A stretch of DNA of 64,000 bases from Paramagnetospirillum magneticum AMB-1. GTDB lineage: Bacteria; Pseudomonadota; Alphaproteobacteria; Rhodospirillales; Magnetospirillaceae. Positions 18,891 to 28,162 of the stretch are shown here, piece by piece; positions within the stretch are counted from its first letter, which is position 1, and each line of letters begins with the position of its first letter. The DNA lies in NCBI RefSeq assembly GCF_000009985.1, contig NC_007626.1:2091828-2155827 (forward strand), read 5' to 3'. The translations under genes and the position numbers were made by a program. The notes under the pieces are model-generated. The model had not been told where the DNA came from and made no database searches. It worked only from the letters and a program-made list of their open reading frames with translations.

Positions 18891-20069
18891 ATGGCCATCA
18901 AGCGCGCAATTTGCCTGGCGGGCGGCGGACCCGCCGTCGGATTGTCCATCGGGGCGCTGGAGCGCCTTCACCGTGAGCCCGACATCACGTTCGACGTCTG
19001 GAGCCTGGCCTGCATCGGCGCCTGGCTGGGCATCGTCTGGAATCAGGCCGAGAGGGGCAAGGAGGCCCAGACCTCCGAGGCGTTCTTCCGCGGCATCTTC
19101 CGGCCCGATGACGTCTACGACAAGTTTCCGGTGGCGGCGGCCTTCGCCCCCGATTTCGAGGCGGCGACCCAGAACACCCTGAATTTCGTGCTGGATTCCA
19201 ACAGCTATCGCAATCTGGTGATCCCCGAGGCCATCAAGGAGGCGTCAGAGGAAATCGTCGCCTTCACCAAGGACCCCGGCAAGTGGTCCCAGGCCAATTT
19301 CAATGCCCTGATCCTCAATCAGGTGCTGGCGGTCAACCCGGTGTCCCGGTTCATGACCAGCCTGATGTACAAGAGCGCCACCAAGGGGCTGTCGCGGGTC
19401 TTCTACCCCGACAGCGCCTTCCTGCAGCAGATCGATTTCAAGGCGCTGTATCAGCCCGGCCGCCCGACGCTCTACCACAATTCCTACAACCTGACCGACC
19501 AGCGCCTGGAATTGTTCAGCAACAAGGATTCCAAGTATCAGCGAATCTCGGCCGAGACCCTGTGCGCCTGTTCGGCCCTGCCCTACATCGAGGAGCCGGT
19601 GACCATGAACGGCAAGGTGTATTGCGAGGGCGCCACCATCGATACCGTCAACTTCGAGGATCTCCTGACCAATCATCCCGATCTGGACGAGGTCTGGGTC
19701 AGCCGCATCCTCGACCGCAAGCAGATCCGCCGGCCCGAAAACCTGTATGACGCCCTGAACAACCTGGTGATGCTGTTCGCCTCGACCACCAGCGAGGACG
19801 ACGTCAAGCTGTTCAAGTACCACCTGCGGGAGACCGGCTCCAAGGTGAAGGTCATCGAGATTCCGGTGGCCTCGAATATCAACTACGACTGGAGCTGGTC
19901 CAATCTCGACCGGTCCATCACCGACGGGCGACTGGCTGCGGAGTCTGTACTTAAGGCCTATCGTAGGGCGGCTCCGGCCAAGGCGGATCGGCCCAAGGCG
20001 GCTTCGGCCAAGGCCGCAGGCATGTCCGCGCCCATGGCCGACGCGGCGAGTGATACAGTGGACGCCTGA
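18891..20069 (+). CDS. Patatin-like protein with altered catalytic residues (paralogue 2)
   Basis: 392 aa from the ATG at 18891, which has a good purine-rich ribosome site; the frame extends to 18828 without similarity. Patatin fold: AICLAGGGPAVGLS oxyanion region, then the nucleophile elbow, which reads LACIG instead of GxSxG, so Cys41 stands at the Ser position. The Asp of DG[GA] is Glu246 (YCEGA). It shares YNLTD, the EGA motif and overall layout with the protein at 12433. The C-terminus is an Ala/Lys/Pro-rich tail. Cytoplasmic by lack of a signal. A Cys nucleophile with Glu would be atypical chemistry; a binding role is equally possible. Confidence 0.85.
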   Translation: MAIKRAICLAGGGPAVGLSIGALERLHREPDITFDVWSLACIGAWLGIVWNQAERGKEAQTSEAFFRGIFRPDDVYDKFPVAAAFAPDFEAATQNTLNFVLDSNSYRNLVIPEAIKEASEEIVAFTKDPGKWSQANFNALILNQVLAVNPVSRFMTSLMYKSATKGLSRVFYPDSAFLQQIDFKALYQPGRPTLYHNSYNLTDQRLELFSNKDSKYQRISAETLCACSALPYIEEPVTMNGKVYCEGATIDTVNFEDLLTNHPDLDEVWVSRILDRKQIRRPENLYDALNNLVMLFASTTSEDDVKLFKYHLRETGSKVKVIEIPVASNINYDWSWSNLDRSITDGRLAAESVLKAYRRAAPAKADRPKAASAKAAGMSAPMADAASDTVDA

Positions 20070-20246
20070 CTAGCCGTAAGTCATGCCGCATAGATTCATT
20101 ACAATTGAGTGTTTGAAAGGGCGCGGGAGGGCTGTTTAATTGTCGCGTCATCCGTATTGATGTAAATCCGGATGGCGGGGGCGAGGGGCTTCGGCGGGAC
20201 CGGGGCGGGCGTGGCCTGCTGTCGGCCGCCGGTGGCGGAGGATGAG

Positions 20247-21947
20247 ATGAGTTTTCTCGACGACATGAGGATTTGGGCCAAGATCGCCATTGTGCCGGTG
20301 GTGGCGACCATTGGACTTGTCATCATCGCCTGGGTCGGCATGCAGGGGCTGGCGGGGCAAAGCCGGACGCTGGATGAGATCGCCGAGGTCTCCTTCGCCA
20401 AGTCGGTGAAGATCGGTGACTTCACCGACGTTCTCCAGGATGCCCATTCCGACCTCTATCGCCTGCTGACCTGGAATGCCGCCGGCGTCGAGGCCGCCAA
20501 GGTGGACAAGATTGAAGGCGCCTTCGCCGATGGCCTGAAGAAGGCAAAGAAGCAACTGGGCGACTATCGTTCCGCCTTCGCGGTGACGGCCGAGGAAGAT
20601 GCCCTTCTCAAGAAGATCGATGCCGGTCTCGGCGTCTATAAGAACGCCACCGATCAGGTGGTCGCCATGCAGAAGATGGACTTCACCGCCGCGGTGTCCT
20701 TCATGTGGACGGCCCAGGACAGCTATCAGGCCCTGATGGCCGAGACCCAGGCCATGGTCGCCCTGGAGGCCCGCATGGTCGAGGCCGCCCGCCAATCGGC
20801 CAGCCAGGATGCCGGCACCACCCGGGGGCTGTTCATCGGCATCACTCTCGGCGTCCTGGGCTTGCTGGCGCTCATTTCCTTTCTGCTGGTCCGGGCCATC
20901 GCCAGCGCGGTGGGCGGCATGACCGGCGCCATGGAACGTCTGGCCCAGGGCGATCTGGGCGTGGTGGTGCCGGCCATCGGCCGTCGGGACGAGATCGGCG
21001 CCATGGCGGCGGCCGTCCAGGTGTTCAAGGACAATGCCCAACGGGTGAAGAATCTCACTGACGAGCAGGAAGCCCTGCAGCGCCAGGCCGAGGCCGCCAA
21101 GCGCCAGGCCATGACCGATCTGGCCGGCGAGATCGAGACCACTGTGCGCGGCGCCGTCGAGAACGCCTCGCGGGCCGCCGATTCCATCCGGGGCGAGGCC
21201 GAGGTGCTGGCCGCCAATGCGGAAACCGCCATCAGCCAGACCGCCCAGGTGGCCGAATCCTCGGAATTGGCCAATGGCAATGTGGAAACCGTGGCCCAGG
21301 CGGCGTCGCGTCTGGTTGGCTCCATCAGCGAGATCAACCGGCAGGTCGAGGAATCGTCGCGGGTCGCCTCGGAAGCGGTGGCCGAGGCCGCCCGCACCGA
21401 CGAGACCGTCAAGACCTTGACCGTCGCCTCGGGCAAGATCGGCGAGGTGGTCAACCTGATCAACGACATCGCGTCGCAGACCAATCTGCTGGCGCTGAAC
21501 GCCACCATCGAGGCCGCCCGGGCCGGCGATGCCGGCAAGGGCTTCGCCGTGGTCGCCAACGAGGTCAAGAACCTGGCCAATCAGACGGCTCGGGCCACCG
21601 AGGAAATCACCGGCGAGATCACAGCCATGAAGGCGGCGACCGAAGAGGCCGTCCGGGCCATCGACGGTATCGTCGCCACCATCGGCCGGGTCAATGAGGC
21701 CCTGGCCGCCATCACCGGGGCGGTGGCCGAGCAGGGCCGCGCCACCAGCGAGATTTCGGATTCGGTCAGCCAGGCCGCCGATGGCACCCGCACGGTGTCG
21801 TCGGGCATCGGCGAGGTCCGACGGGTGGCCGATCAGGTGGGCAATGCCGCAGCCACCGTCCAGGTGACGACAGAAACCCTGGTGGGCGAGTTCGATCGCC
21901 TGCAAACCCAGGTGGACGGGCTGGTGGTCCGTCTGAAATCCGCATAA
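20247..21947 (+). CDS. Methyl-accepting chemotaxis protein
   Basis: 566 aa from the ATG at 20247, behind GGAGGATGAG; an upstream in-frame extension to 20172 is not needed. TM1 at about 13-34, a helical periplasmic four-helix-bundle ligand domain (about 35-195), TM2 at about 196-218 (GITLGVLGLLALISFLLV), HAMP, and a cytoplasmic signalling domain with the hairpin tip (INDIASQTNLLALNATIEAA, AGDAGKGFAVVANEVKNLA). The Cache-like secreted protein gene starts 17 bp downstream and may act with it. Confidence 0.95.
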   Translation: MSFLDDMRIWAKIAIVPVVATIGLVIIAWVGMQGLAGQSRTLDEIAEVSFAKSVKIGDFTDVLQDAHSDLYRLLTWNAAGVEAAKVDKIEGAFADGLKKAKKQLGDYRSAFAVTAEEDALLKKIDAGLGVYKNATDQVVAMQKMDFTAAVSFMWTAQDSYQALMAETQAMVALEARMVEAARQSASQDAGTTRGLFIGITLGVLGLLALISFLLVRAIASAVGGMTGAMERLAQGDLGVVVPAIGRRDEIGAMAAAVQVFKDNAQRVKNLTDEQEALQRQAEAAKRQAMTDLAGEIETTVRGAVENASRAADSIRGEAEVLAANAETAISQTAQVAESSELANGNVETVAQAASRLVGSISEINRQVEESSRVASEAVAEAARTDETVKTLTVASGKIGEVVNLINDIASQTNLLALNATIEAARAGDAGKGFAVVANEVKNLANQTARATEEITGEITAMKAATEEAVRAIDGIVATIGRVNEALAAITGAVAEQGRATSEISDSVSQAADGTRTVSSGIGEVRRVADQVGNAAATVQVTTETLVGEFDRLQTQVDGLVVRLKSA

Positions 21948-21964
21948 CAATCAGGAGGGATGCC

Positions 21965-22435
21965 GTGAGGAATTTCGTGAAGATGGCGGTGTTGGCCGCT
22001 TTCGCCTCGGTTGGCCTGTCGGGCGCGGCGCGCGCCGCCGACGAGTGTACCGCCGCCCAGGGGCTGGTCGACAAGGCGATCACCCACTACAAGGCCGCCG
22101 GTCAGGCGAAGTCCTACGCGGACTTCATGGATAAGGGCAACAAGGACTGGGTCAACGGCGAACTCTACGTCATCGTCGCGACCATGGATGGCATTTTCAA
22201 GGCCCATGCTATCAATCCCAAGCTGATCGACAATCCGGACCTGCCCAAGCTCAAGGACGTCAACGGCGTGATGATCATTCAGGAAATGATCAAGGCCGGC
22301 AAGTCCGGCCCGGCGGGCGCCTGGGCAAAATACACCTGGACCCATCCGGAAACCAAGAAGCTGGCACCCAAGCAGACCTGGGTGAAGGCCAGCGGCGACT
22401 TGCTGTTCATGGCCGGATGCTATCCGGCATCCTGA
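21965..22435 (+). CDS. Secreted single-domain Cache-like protein
   Basis: 156 aa with a GTG start after CAGGAGGGATGCC (perfect AGGAGG). A signal peptide is evident: positive N-terminus, hydrophobic core and an ARAAD cleavage site near 25. The mature part (AQGLVDKAITHYKAAG, DWVNGELYVIV, DGIFKAHAINPKLIDNPDL, WAKYTWTHPETKKLAPK) follows the pattern of single Cache sensory domains found in receptors, but there is no membrane segment or output domain. Coupled to the chemoreceptor gene just upstream. A paralogue with the same relation to a receptor is at 51165. Likely periplasmic; a role as ligand-binding partner of the receptor is inference. Confidence 0.8.
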   Translation: MRNFVKMAVLAAFASVGLSGAARAADECTAAQGLVDKAITHYKAAGQAKSYADFMDKGNKDWVNGELYVIVATMDGIFKAHAINPKLIDNPDLPKLKDVNGVMIIQEMIKAGKSGPAGAWAKYTWTHPETKKLAPKQTWVKASGDLLFMAGCYPAS

Positions 22436-22815
22436 CCTCCGGCAGCGCCGACCATTTCATGCCGCCCGCCAATTTTGCGGGCGGCATTTGTATGTGTGGC
22501 GAAATATGGCGCCAATTGCCTCCGCGTCACTGTCGAGTCGGCTTTTGGGGTGTTTGCCACTTCGACTCGACTCAATGGAATCCCGAATCGGGCGGATCAG
22601 GAGCCGTGGGGGAAAGAATTCCACAGTGTCTTTCGTTGCAACATCCTTGTGTCTATGCTTAACCTATACGCGCTGAGCCAGGGGGAACCTCGGCCTTGGT
22701 CGTGCGCAGAACTGGGGGGTGCGCTCTGAATTATGGTGGCGGGGGGGAGAGTTTTGAAAATCACCCTGAATTGTTTAAGTGTTGAAGTGGCGATCGGTAT
22801 GGGAGGTAGATTCCC
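22436..22815. other. Intergenic region upstream of the chemosensory operon
   Basis: 380 bp containing the terminator at 22459-22487 and then about 320 bp before the ParA-like gene. The promoter of the long che operon must lie here or inside it, but no convincing -35/-10, sigma-54 or operator sequence stands out. A GGGAGG ribosome site sits just before the ParA-like start. Short open frames here have no coding character. Confidence 0.5.
22459..22487 (+). terminator. Rho-independent terminator after receptor/Cache pair
   Basis: An 11-bp perfect hairpin pairs 22459-22469 with 22477-22487 across a 7-nt loop, followed by TTTGTATGTG, 24 bp after the Cache gene stop. Confidence 0.8.
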
Positions 22816-23907
22816 ATGAGGCCGTATATTGTTGCCATCTTCAATCAGAAGGGGGGGATTTCCAAGACCACCACCAGCACCAATCTAGCGGTATGCTTGG
22901 CGGCGTTCGGAAAATCCGTGGTGGTCATCGACCTGGACTCTCAGGGCGATTCCACCAAGAGCCTGGGCATTGATCCCAAGACCAAGCAGGGCATCTACGA
23001 TCTCTTCACCAACGGCGCCGCCGTCGAGGACGTCATGGTCGACACCATGTTCGAAGGCGTCCGGGTGCTGCCGTCGACCTACAGCCTGGCGGGGATCGAG
23101 ATCAAGCTGTCGGAGATGCAGAACTCCCAGCGCACCCTGTCCAATATCTTGTCGCACACCGCGCTGGATTGTGACTATGTGGTCATCGATTGCCCGCCGG
23201 CCCTGGGAATTTTGCCCATCAATGCCTTGGCATCGGCGCACGGTGTGATCATCCCGGTGACCGCCACGCCCTACGCCAATGACGGTCTGCTGCGCACGCT
23301 GCCCTCCATCAAGTATGTGCAGGAGGGGCTGAACAAGAACCTGCTGCTGCAGGGCGTGCTGTTCACCATCAATGACAAGAACAAAACCACCCGCAAGATC
23401 AACGAGTTGATCCGCTCTCGCCTGGGCGGGACCGTCTATAGGACGGAGATTCCGCGCGACACCACGGTGATCGAGGCCGCCACGGCGCGGCTGCCGGTCT
23501 GCGTGTTCGCGCCCAAGTCGCCGGCGGCGCAGGCCCATTTGGACTTCACCGAGGAATTCATCGGCCGCCATGTGGCCATCGCCGCCAAGAACAACGAAGC
23601 GGTCACGCCGCATTCCCCCCGCGATGAAGCGATCGGGCGCCTGACCCGCTGGCGCATGGGGTGCGCGGAAAGTGCGGTGGCCACCGATGACGCCCGCCTG
23701 CGCCAGAAGACTGACCAGTTGGACCGCATGCTGTACGGCGACCGGACGCGCATGGAACGTTGGCATCTGGAAGTGGTGCATTTCTTCATCGAGAACCGGT
23801 TGTTGCTGGCGGCGTTCCTGATGGTGGTCCTGCTGGGCGGCCTTACCCTGCTGGGCGTGGGAATCGAGGGCGCGCGCCGATTGGCCGGGCTGCTCGGTTT
23901 TGTCTGA
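22816..23907 (+). CDS. ParA-family ATPase with C-terminal membrane anchor, first gene of the che operon
   Basis: 363 aa. Residues 1-250 are a ParA/Soj-type ATPase with a deviant Walker A KGGISKTT (Ser where Gly is usual), switch DLDSQGDSTKSLG and Walker B DYVVIDCPPALG. ParA relatives in che clusters (ParC, PpfA) position chemoreceptor arrays. Here an extra part (about 255-363) follows: a charged linker, then a hydrophobic segment at about 330-351 (LLLAAFLMVVLLGGLTLLGV). Classical ParA proteins lack such an anchor, so this one is probably fixed to the membrane rather than moving on the nucleoid. The cheW gene begins 11 bp downstream. Confidence 0.88.
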   Translation: MRPYIVAIFNQKGGISKTTTSTNLAVCLAAFGKSVVVIDLDSQGDSTKSLGIDPKTKQGIYDLFTNGAAVEDVMVDTMFEGVRVLPSTYSLAGIEIKLSEMQNSQRTLSNILSHTALDCDYVVIDCPPALGILPINALASAHGVIIPVTATPYANDGLLRTLPSIKYVQEGLNKNLLLQGVLFTINDKNKTTRKINELIRSRLGGTVYRTEIPRDTTVIEAATARLPVCVFAPKSPAAQAHLDFTEEFIGRHVAIAAKNNEAVTPHSPRDEAIGRLTRWRMGCAESAVATDDARLRQKTDQLDRMLYGDRTRMERWHLEVVHFFIENRLLLAAFLMVVLLGGLTLLGVGIEGARRLAGLLGFV

Positions 23908-23918
23908 CGGATGATGCG

Positions 23919-24434
23919 ATGATGGCCCCCAGTTCAGGCGATATTTCCGGTGTGGTGGTGTTCCGGTTGGCAGGGGGTGATTTCGGGCTGCCGGTGGAGA
24001 CCGTGCGTGAAGTGGTGCCGGTTGCCTGGCTCGACCATCCCCCGCACCTGTCCGCCATGGTCGAGGGCGTGCTCAATCTTGGTGGGCAAGCCGTGCCGGT
24101 GCTGCGACTTGCTCGGCTGCTGGGGATCGAGGGGGGGCAATACGGTCTTGATGCCTCGATTCTGGTCATGCGCCCGCGCCAGGACGAAGGGATGCTGGGG
24201 CTGTTGGTCGAACACGTGGACGGTGTCCGGGATATGGGCGAGTTCAGCATCATGGGCCTTGCAGCCAGGCAGTCCTTCAACGATTGCCTGGTTGATGTTC
24301 TGGGACGGGACGGGCGGGTCGTGAATCTGCTGGCCTGGGATCGTATCCTGCTAGAGCAGGAGCGGTCGCGGCTGGCCGAGTTCCAGGTCCGCAGCCAGGC
24401 GCGGCTGGACGAATTGACGGCTTACGGACCATGA
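23919..24434 (+). CDS. cheW: CheW-like scaffold protein 1
   Basis: 171 aa from ATG 23919 (or 23922); a longer in-frame extension overlaps the ParA-like gene and lacks similarity. CheW domain: VVVFRLAGGDFGLPVETVREVV, a typical VEGVLNLGGQAVPVLRL and the C-terminal strand. It has a Glu/Arg-rich helical tail of about 25 residues beyond the domain. It should couple the receptor at 26540 to CheA. Second gene of the operon. Confidence 0.9.
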   Translation: MMAPSSGDISGVVVFRLAGGDFGLPVETVREVVPVAWLDHPPHLSAMVEGVLNLGGQAVPVLRLARLLGIEGGQYGLDASILVMRPRQDEGMLGLLVEHVDGVRDMGEFSIMGLAARQSFNDCLVDVLGRDGRVVNLLAWDRILLEQERSRLAEFQVRSQARLDELTAYGP

Positions 24435-24447
24435 CGGGGAGCCGGCT

Positions 24448-25926
24448 TTGAGTCTGCCCTCCTCCGGTGCGCCGCCAGCCGTCGCCGCCCTTCTGGACGA
24501 CCCGGCCTATTCGGTCCTCAAGGCCCTGATCATCGATACCACGGGCATGGCGTTCTACCGCGACAAGGACAGCGACTTGGCGCGCATCCTGGCCGAGCGC
24601 ATGGCCGAAATCGGCATCGGCGATTGCGCCGGCTATCTCGATCGCCTGCATTGCCTGGGGCAGGGCAAGGCGGAGATGGATGCGTTGATCGCCGAACTGA
24701 CCATTGGCGAGACCTATTTTTTCCGACACAAGGAACAGTTCGACGCCCTGCGCGACCTGATCCTGCCCGAGGCGATCGAGCGCAATCGGACGGTCCGGCG
24801 CCTGCGCATCTGGAGCGCCGGCTGCGCGACAGGGCCGGAACCCTATTCCGTCGCCATCATGCTGGAGCGTGAGTTCGGCGAGCGCATCGCCGGCTGGCAC
24901 GTCACCGTGCTGGGCACGGATATCAATCAGAAGTTCCTGTCCCGGGCGCGGGAGGGGCGCTATGACGAATGGGCGTTCCGGACTATGTCGGATTCGCTGC
25001 GCGCCGCCTGTTTCGAGAAGGTCGGCAATCAGTGGCAGATACGCCCCGAGTTCAAGCGCAATGTCAGCTTCCAGTACCACAATCTGATCAAGAGCCCGTT
25101 TCCGTCGCTGGCGGACAATATCGCCGGGTTCGACATCATCATTTGCCGCAACGTCATCATCTATTTCAGCCAGGCCACGGTGGAATCTCTGGTTCCGTGT
25201 TTCCGCGAGTCCCTGAACGACGGAGGCTGGCTGATCATGGGGCATGCCGAGCCCAACCAGCGGCTGTTCGCGGATTTCCGCACCGTCAACACGCCGGGCG
25301 CCGTCCTCTACCAGCGGGTGGATCGGCCTTATGTGGTGGCCGAGCCGTCTCCGCCGGTCCCGCCGCCCTTGCCGTTGGTCAGCCCTCCGCCGGTGGTTCG
25401 GGGAGGCTTGCCGGCCAAGGCTCCGACGTCCCGGGCGTTGCCGCCCAAGGCGCTGTCCCCGCGCGGTTCCACGTCGGCGCGACCCGGGTCGGCGGCGCCG
25501 GCCGCCGCCGCCGGGGGAGCGGGGGATTTCGACCGGCTGACGGTGGCACGCAACCTGGCCGATAGCGGGCAGTGGGAGAAGGCCGCCGCCGCCTGCGACG
25601 CCATCATCGCCGCCAGCCCGCTGGATGCCTGGGCCTATTTCTACCGCGCCATGGTCCACGAGCAATTGGGTGAGGACGAGCCCTGCGAAAAGGCCTTGCG
25701 CCGCGCCATTTATCTCGACCGTCGTCTGGTTCTGCCCCATTATCACCTGGGGTTGTTCCTGGCGCGAAAAGACGATAGCACCGGTGCCGAGCGGTCGTTC
25801 CGCAACGCCCAGGCCCTGCTGGCCGGTCTGGCCGACGAGCAGCCGGTCAATCCCGGCGAAAAGATCGCCGTCGGGCAGATGCGTGAGGCGGTGGCGATGC
25901 ATCTCAAACTGCTTGGGGGAGCCTGA
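24448..25926 (+). CDS. cheR: CheR-type methyltransferase fused to TPR (FrzF-like)
   Basis: 492 aa with a TTG start behind GGGGA; the nearby ATG at 24431 runs into a stop. Residues 1-285 form the CheR fold, which methylates receptor glutamates with SAM: N-terminal helical domain, LTIGETYFFRHKEQF, SAM motif SAGCATGPEPYS and FDIIICRNVIIYF. A Pro/Ala-rich linker (about 290-365) leads to a C-terminal TPR segment (about 370-490, WAYFYRAMVHEQLGEDE, LPHYHLGLFL). CheR plus TPR is typical of Frz-like systems, where TPRs control methylation. Its stop overlaps the next ATG (ATGA). Confidence 0.93.
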   Translation: MSLPSSGAPPAVAALLDDPAYSVLKALIIDTTGMAFYRDKDSDLARILAERMAEIGIGDCAGYLDRLHCLGQGKAEMDALIAELTIGETYFFRHKEQFDALRDLILPEAIERNRTVRRLRIWSAGCATGPEPYSVAIMLEREFGERIAGWHVTVLGTDINQKFLSRAREGRYDEWAFRTMSDSLRAACFEKVGNQWQIRPEFKRNVSFQYHNLIKSPFPSLADNIAGFDIIICRNVIIYFSQATVESLVPCFRESLNDGGWLIMGHAEPNQRLFADFRTVNTPGAVLYQRVDRPYVVAEPSPPVPPPLPLVSPPPVVRGGLPAKAPTSRALPPKALSPRGSTSARPGSAAPAAAAGGAGDFDRLTVARNLADSGQWEKAAAACDAIIAASPLDAWAYFYRAMVHEQLGEDEPCEKALRRAIYLDRRLVLPHYHLGLFLARKDDSTGAERSFRNAQALLAGLADEQPVNPGEKIAVGQMREAVAMHLKLLGGA

Positions 25927-26525
25927 TGTCCCGGCGAGGGGAGACGATTCTTGACCGCCTCCACGCCCTGGGCGAGCAGCCCCTGGGGTGGAGCGAAGCG
26001 GAATTCGCCGAGGGCCTGCTGCGGGCGCGGGCTCGCCGCCTGGCCGCGCCGCGCGGGCTCAGCGATCGGGTCGAAGCGGGGTTTGACGTCCTTGGGGCGC
26101 GAATCGCCAATGAGCGCTACGCCTTTCCCCTGGAGGCTCTGTCCGAGGTTATGCTGCTGGCCCGCTGGACTCCGGTACCGGGGCAGCCGCAATACCTGCT
26201 GGGTGTCACCAACCTTCGGGGGGAGATCCGGCCCGTCCTCGATCTGCATTCCCTTCTGGGCCTGACGCCGCCAGCGCCAGAGGCGCGGACCTGGGTGATC
26301 TTCCTCAAGGCGGGAGGGGCCGAGGTGGGCGTTCGCGTCGATGGTCTTGACCGGGGCGTGCGCCTGGATCCCTCCGCCATGACCCGCCCGCAGGAATCCG
26401 GCAACGGCTTGCCGCAACGATTCATTTCCGGCATCACCCCCGATGCCTTGATTCTTCTCGATACCGTACAGCTTCTGGCCTTGGACGCGCTGAAGGATAC
26501 GCGCGTCGAGGGCCTTGATGAGTGA
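25926..26525 (+). CDS. CheW-like protein 2
   Basis: 199 aa, start ATG overlapping the cheR stop. An N-terminal extension of about 55 residues (RARARRLAAPRG) precedes the CheW domain (ERYAFPLEALSEVM, LLGVTNLRGEIRPVLDL, VGVRVDGLDRGVRL). Two CheW proteins flanking CheR and the receptor resemble the FrzA/FrzB arrangement; which of the two contacts CheA cannot be told from sequence. Confidence 0.88.
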   Translation: MSRRGETILDRLHALGEQPLGWSEAEFAEGLLRARARRLAAPRGLSDRVEAGFDVLGARIANERYAFPLEALSEVMLLARWTPVPGQPQYLLGVTNLRGEIRPVLDLHSLLGLTPPAPEARTWVIFLKAGGAEVGVRVDGLDRGVRLDPSAMTRPQESGNGLPQRFISGITPDALILLDTVQLLALDALKDTRVEGLDE

Positions 26526-26539
26526 TGAAGGAAGGCCCG

Positions 26540-28162
26540 ATGACCATGAATGCGCAACGCTCCTGGTGGAAAGATCTGAAGCTTCGCCGCAAGTTCTCCA
26601 CCGTGTCCCTGGGCTTCACCCTGGTCCTGGCTGGGTTGATCGCCTTCAACGTCATGGTGCTGCGCAACCAGACCCAGAACTCGCTGGTCACCGACATGGC
26701 CGGGCGTCAGCGGATGCTGTCGCAGAAGTTTGCCAAGGAGGTGCTACTGCAAAGTGGCGGGATGGTCGTGGATCACCAAGTGACCATGCGGCTGATGCGC
26801 GATTCCCTGGCGGCCCTGATGGAGGGCGGCGAGGCGGTCATCAACCTGGATACCGGAGCCAAGGGCGAGTTGCCGCCGGCTCCCACCTTGGAGATCCGGG
26901 CCAAGCTCGCCGAGCAGGCTTCCTTGCTGCGGCAGTATGACGCGGCGGCCACGGCGCTGCTGGCGCTGGGCGCCGGCGATTCCCGCCGGGCCGACAAGCT
27001 GAAGGAACTCCTGGGGCTGCAGTCCCAATTGAGCGATACGGCCGAGACGGTGGTCAAGATGCTGAGCTTCCAGGCCGAGGGCGCCATCCGGGGCATGATC
27101 GGGTTGGAAATCATCGTCGGTCTGATCTGCGCCTTGTCCGGCCTGGTGGTCAGCAGCCTGATCGGCCGCCAGATCGCCGATCCCCTGGCGGCCTGCGCCG
27201 AGGCCGCCCGCAAGATCGCCGAAGGTGATCTGCGCATCGAGCCGCTGGAAGTGAGCTCGACCGATGAGATCGGCGTGCTGCAGCAGGCCTTCGACGAGAT
27301 GCTGAGGAGCCAGCGCGATATCGCGCTGCAGACCCGTTCGGCCTGCGACGCGCTGACAGCCGCCGCCGCCGCCATCCTGTCTTCGGCTCAGGAGCAGGCG
27401 GCCGGTACCAAGCAGCAGGCCGCCGCCGTGCAGGAAATCACCACCACCGTCGAGGAAATCAGCCTGTCGGGCAAGCAGGTCGCCGAGCGTTCGCGTCAGG
27501 TGGCGGGAACCGCCGAGGCGGTGGCCACCTCGGGCAATGCCGGGTTGCACGCGGTGCGTGACGCCTCTCAGGGGATGGAAGCCATCCGCGAGCAGACCGA
27601 AACCGTGGCCGAGAACATCATCACCTTGTCCGAACGCACCCAGGCGGTGGGTGAGATCATCGCCACGGTCAACGAAATCGCCGAGCAGTCCAATCTGGTG
27701 GCGCTGAATGCCGCCATCGAGGCCGCCGATGCCCGCGAGCAGGGGCGGCGCTTCTCGGTGGTGGCCGGCGAAATCAAGAACCTGGCCGATCAGGCCAAGG
27801 AAGCCACCTCGCAGGTGCGCGGAATCCTCGAGCAGACCCAGAAGGGCATCAACACCTCGGTGATGCTGACCGAGGAGGCGCTGAAGCGCGTCGAGCTGGG
27901 CCGCGAGAAATCCACCATGTCCGAGCATGTCATCCGCCAGATGGCCGACAACATCCAGGAAAGCGTTCACGCCTTCCAGCAGATCGTCGGCGCCACCAAT
28001 CAGCAGCAGATCGGTCTGGAGCAGGTGACGCAAGCCCTTCATGAAATCCGCCAGGCCAGCCAGCAGACGGCGCAGACCACCGCTCAGTTGGAGAAGGCTT
28101 CCCTCGATCTCAGCCAATTGGGCCAGACGCTGTCGCGCACCTTGGAGAAATACCGGCTTTGA
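26540..28162 (+). CDS. Methyl-accepting chemotaxis protein with PilJ-type sensor domain
   Basis: 540 aa from ATG 26540 behind GAAGGAAGG; GTG 26522 and ATG 26525 are weaker alternatives overlapping cheW2. TM1 at about 20-42, a periplasmic domain of the type IV pili/NarX transducer class (DMAGRQRMLSQKFAKE), TM2 at about 190-212 (GLEIIVGLICALSGLVVSSL), HAMP (IADPLAACAEAARKIAEGDL) and a signalling domain (VNEIAEQSNLVALNAAIEAA, RRFSVVAGEIKNLADQA). It is the only receptor inside the operon and the obvious input of its CheA. Confidence 0.94.
   Translation: MTMNAQRSWWKDLKLRRKFSTVSLGFTLVLAGLIAFNVMVLRNQTQNSLVTDMAGRQRMLSQKFAKEVLLQSGGMVVDHQVTMRLMRDSLAALMEGGEAVINLDTGAKGELPPAPTLEIRAKLAEQASLLRQYDAAATALLALGAGDSRRADKLKELLGLQSQLSDTAETVVKMLSFQAEGAIRGMIGLEIIVGLICALSGLVVSSLIGRQIADPLAACAEAARKIAEGDLRIEPLEVSSTDEIGVLQQAFDEMLRSQRDIALQTRSACDALTAAAAAILSSAQEQAAGTKQQAAAVQEITTTVEEISLSGKQVAERSRQVAGTAEAVATSGNAGLHAVRDASQGMEAIREQTETVAENIITLSERTQAVGEIIATVNEIAEQSNLVALNAAIEAADAREQGRRFSVVAGEIKNLADQAKEATSQVRGILEQTQKGINTSVMLTEEALKRVELGREKSTMSEHVIRQMADNIQESVHAFQQIVGATNQQQIGLEQVTQALHEIRQASQQTAQTTAQLEKASLDLSQLGQTLSRTLEKYRL

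Noticed and set aside
22417..22729. Three short overlapping plus-strand ORFs before the che operon
   Set aside because: No ribosome sites, no coding character, and one overlaps the terminator hairpin.
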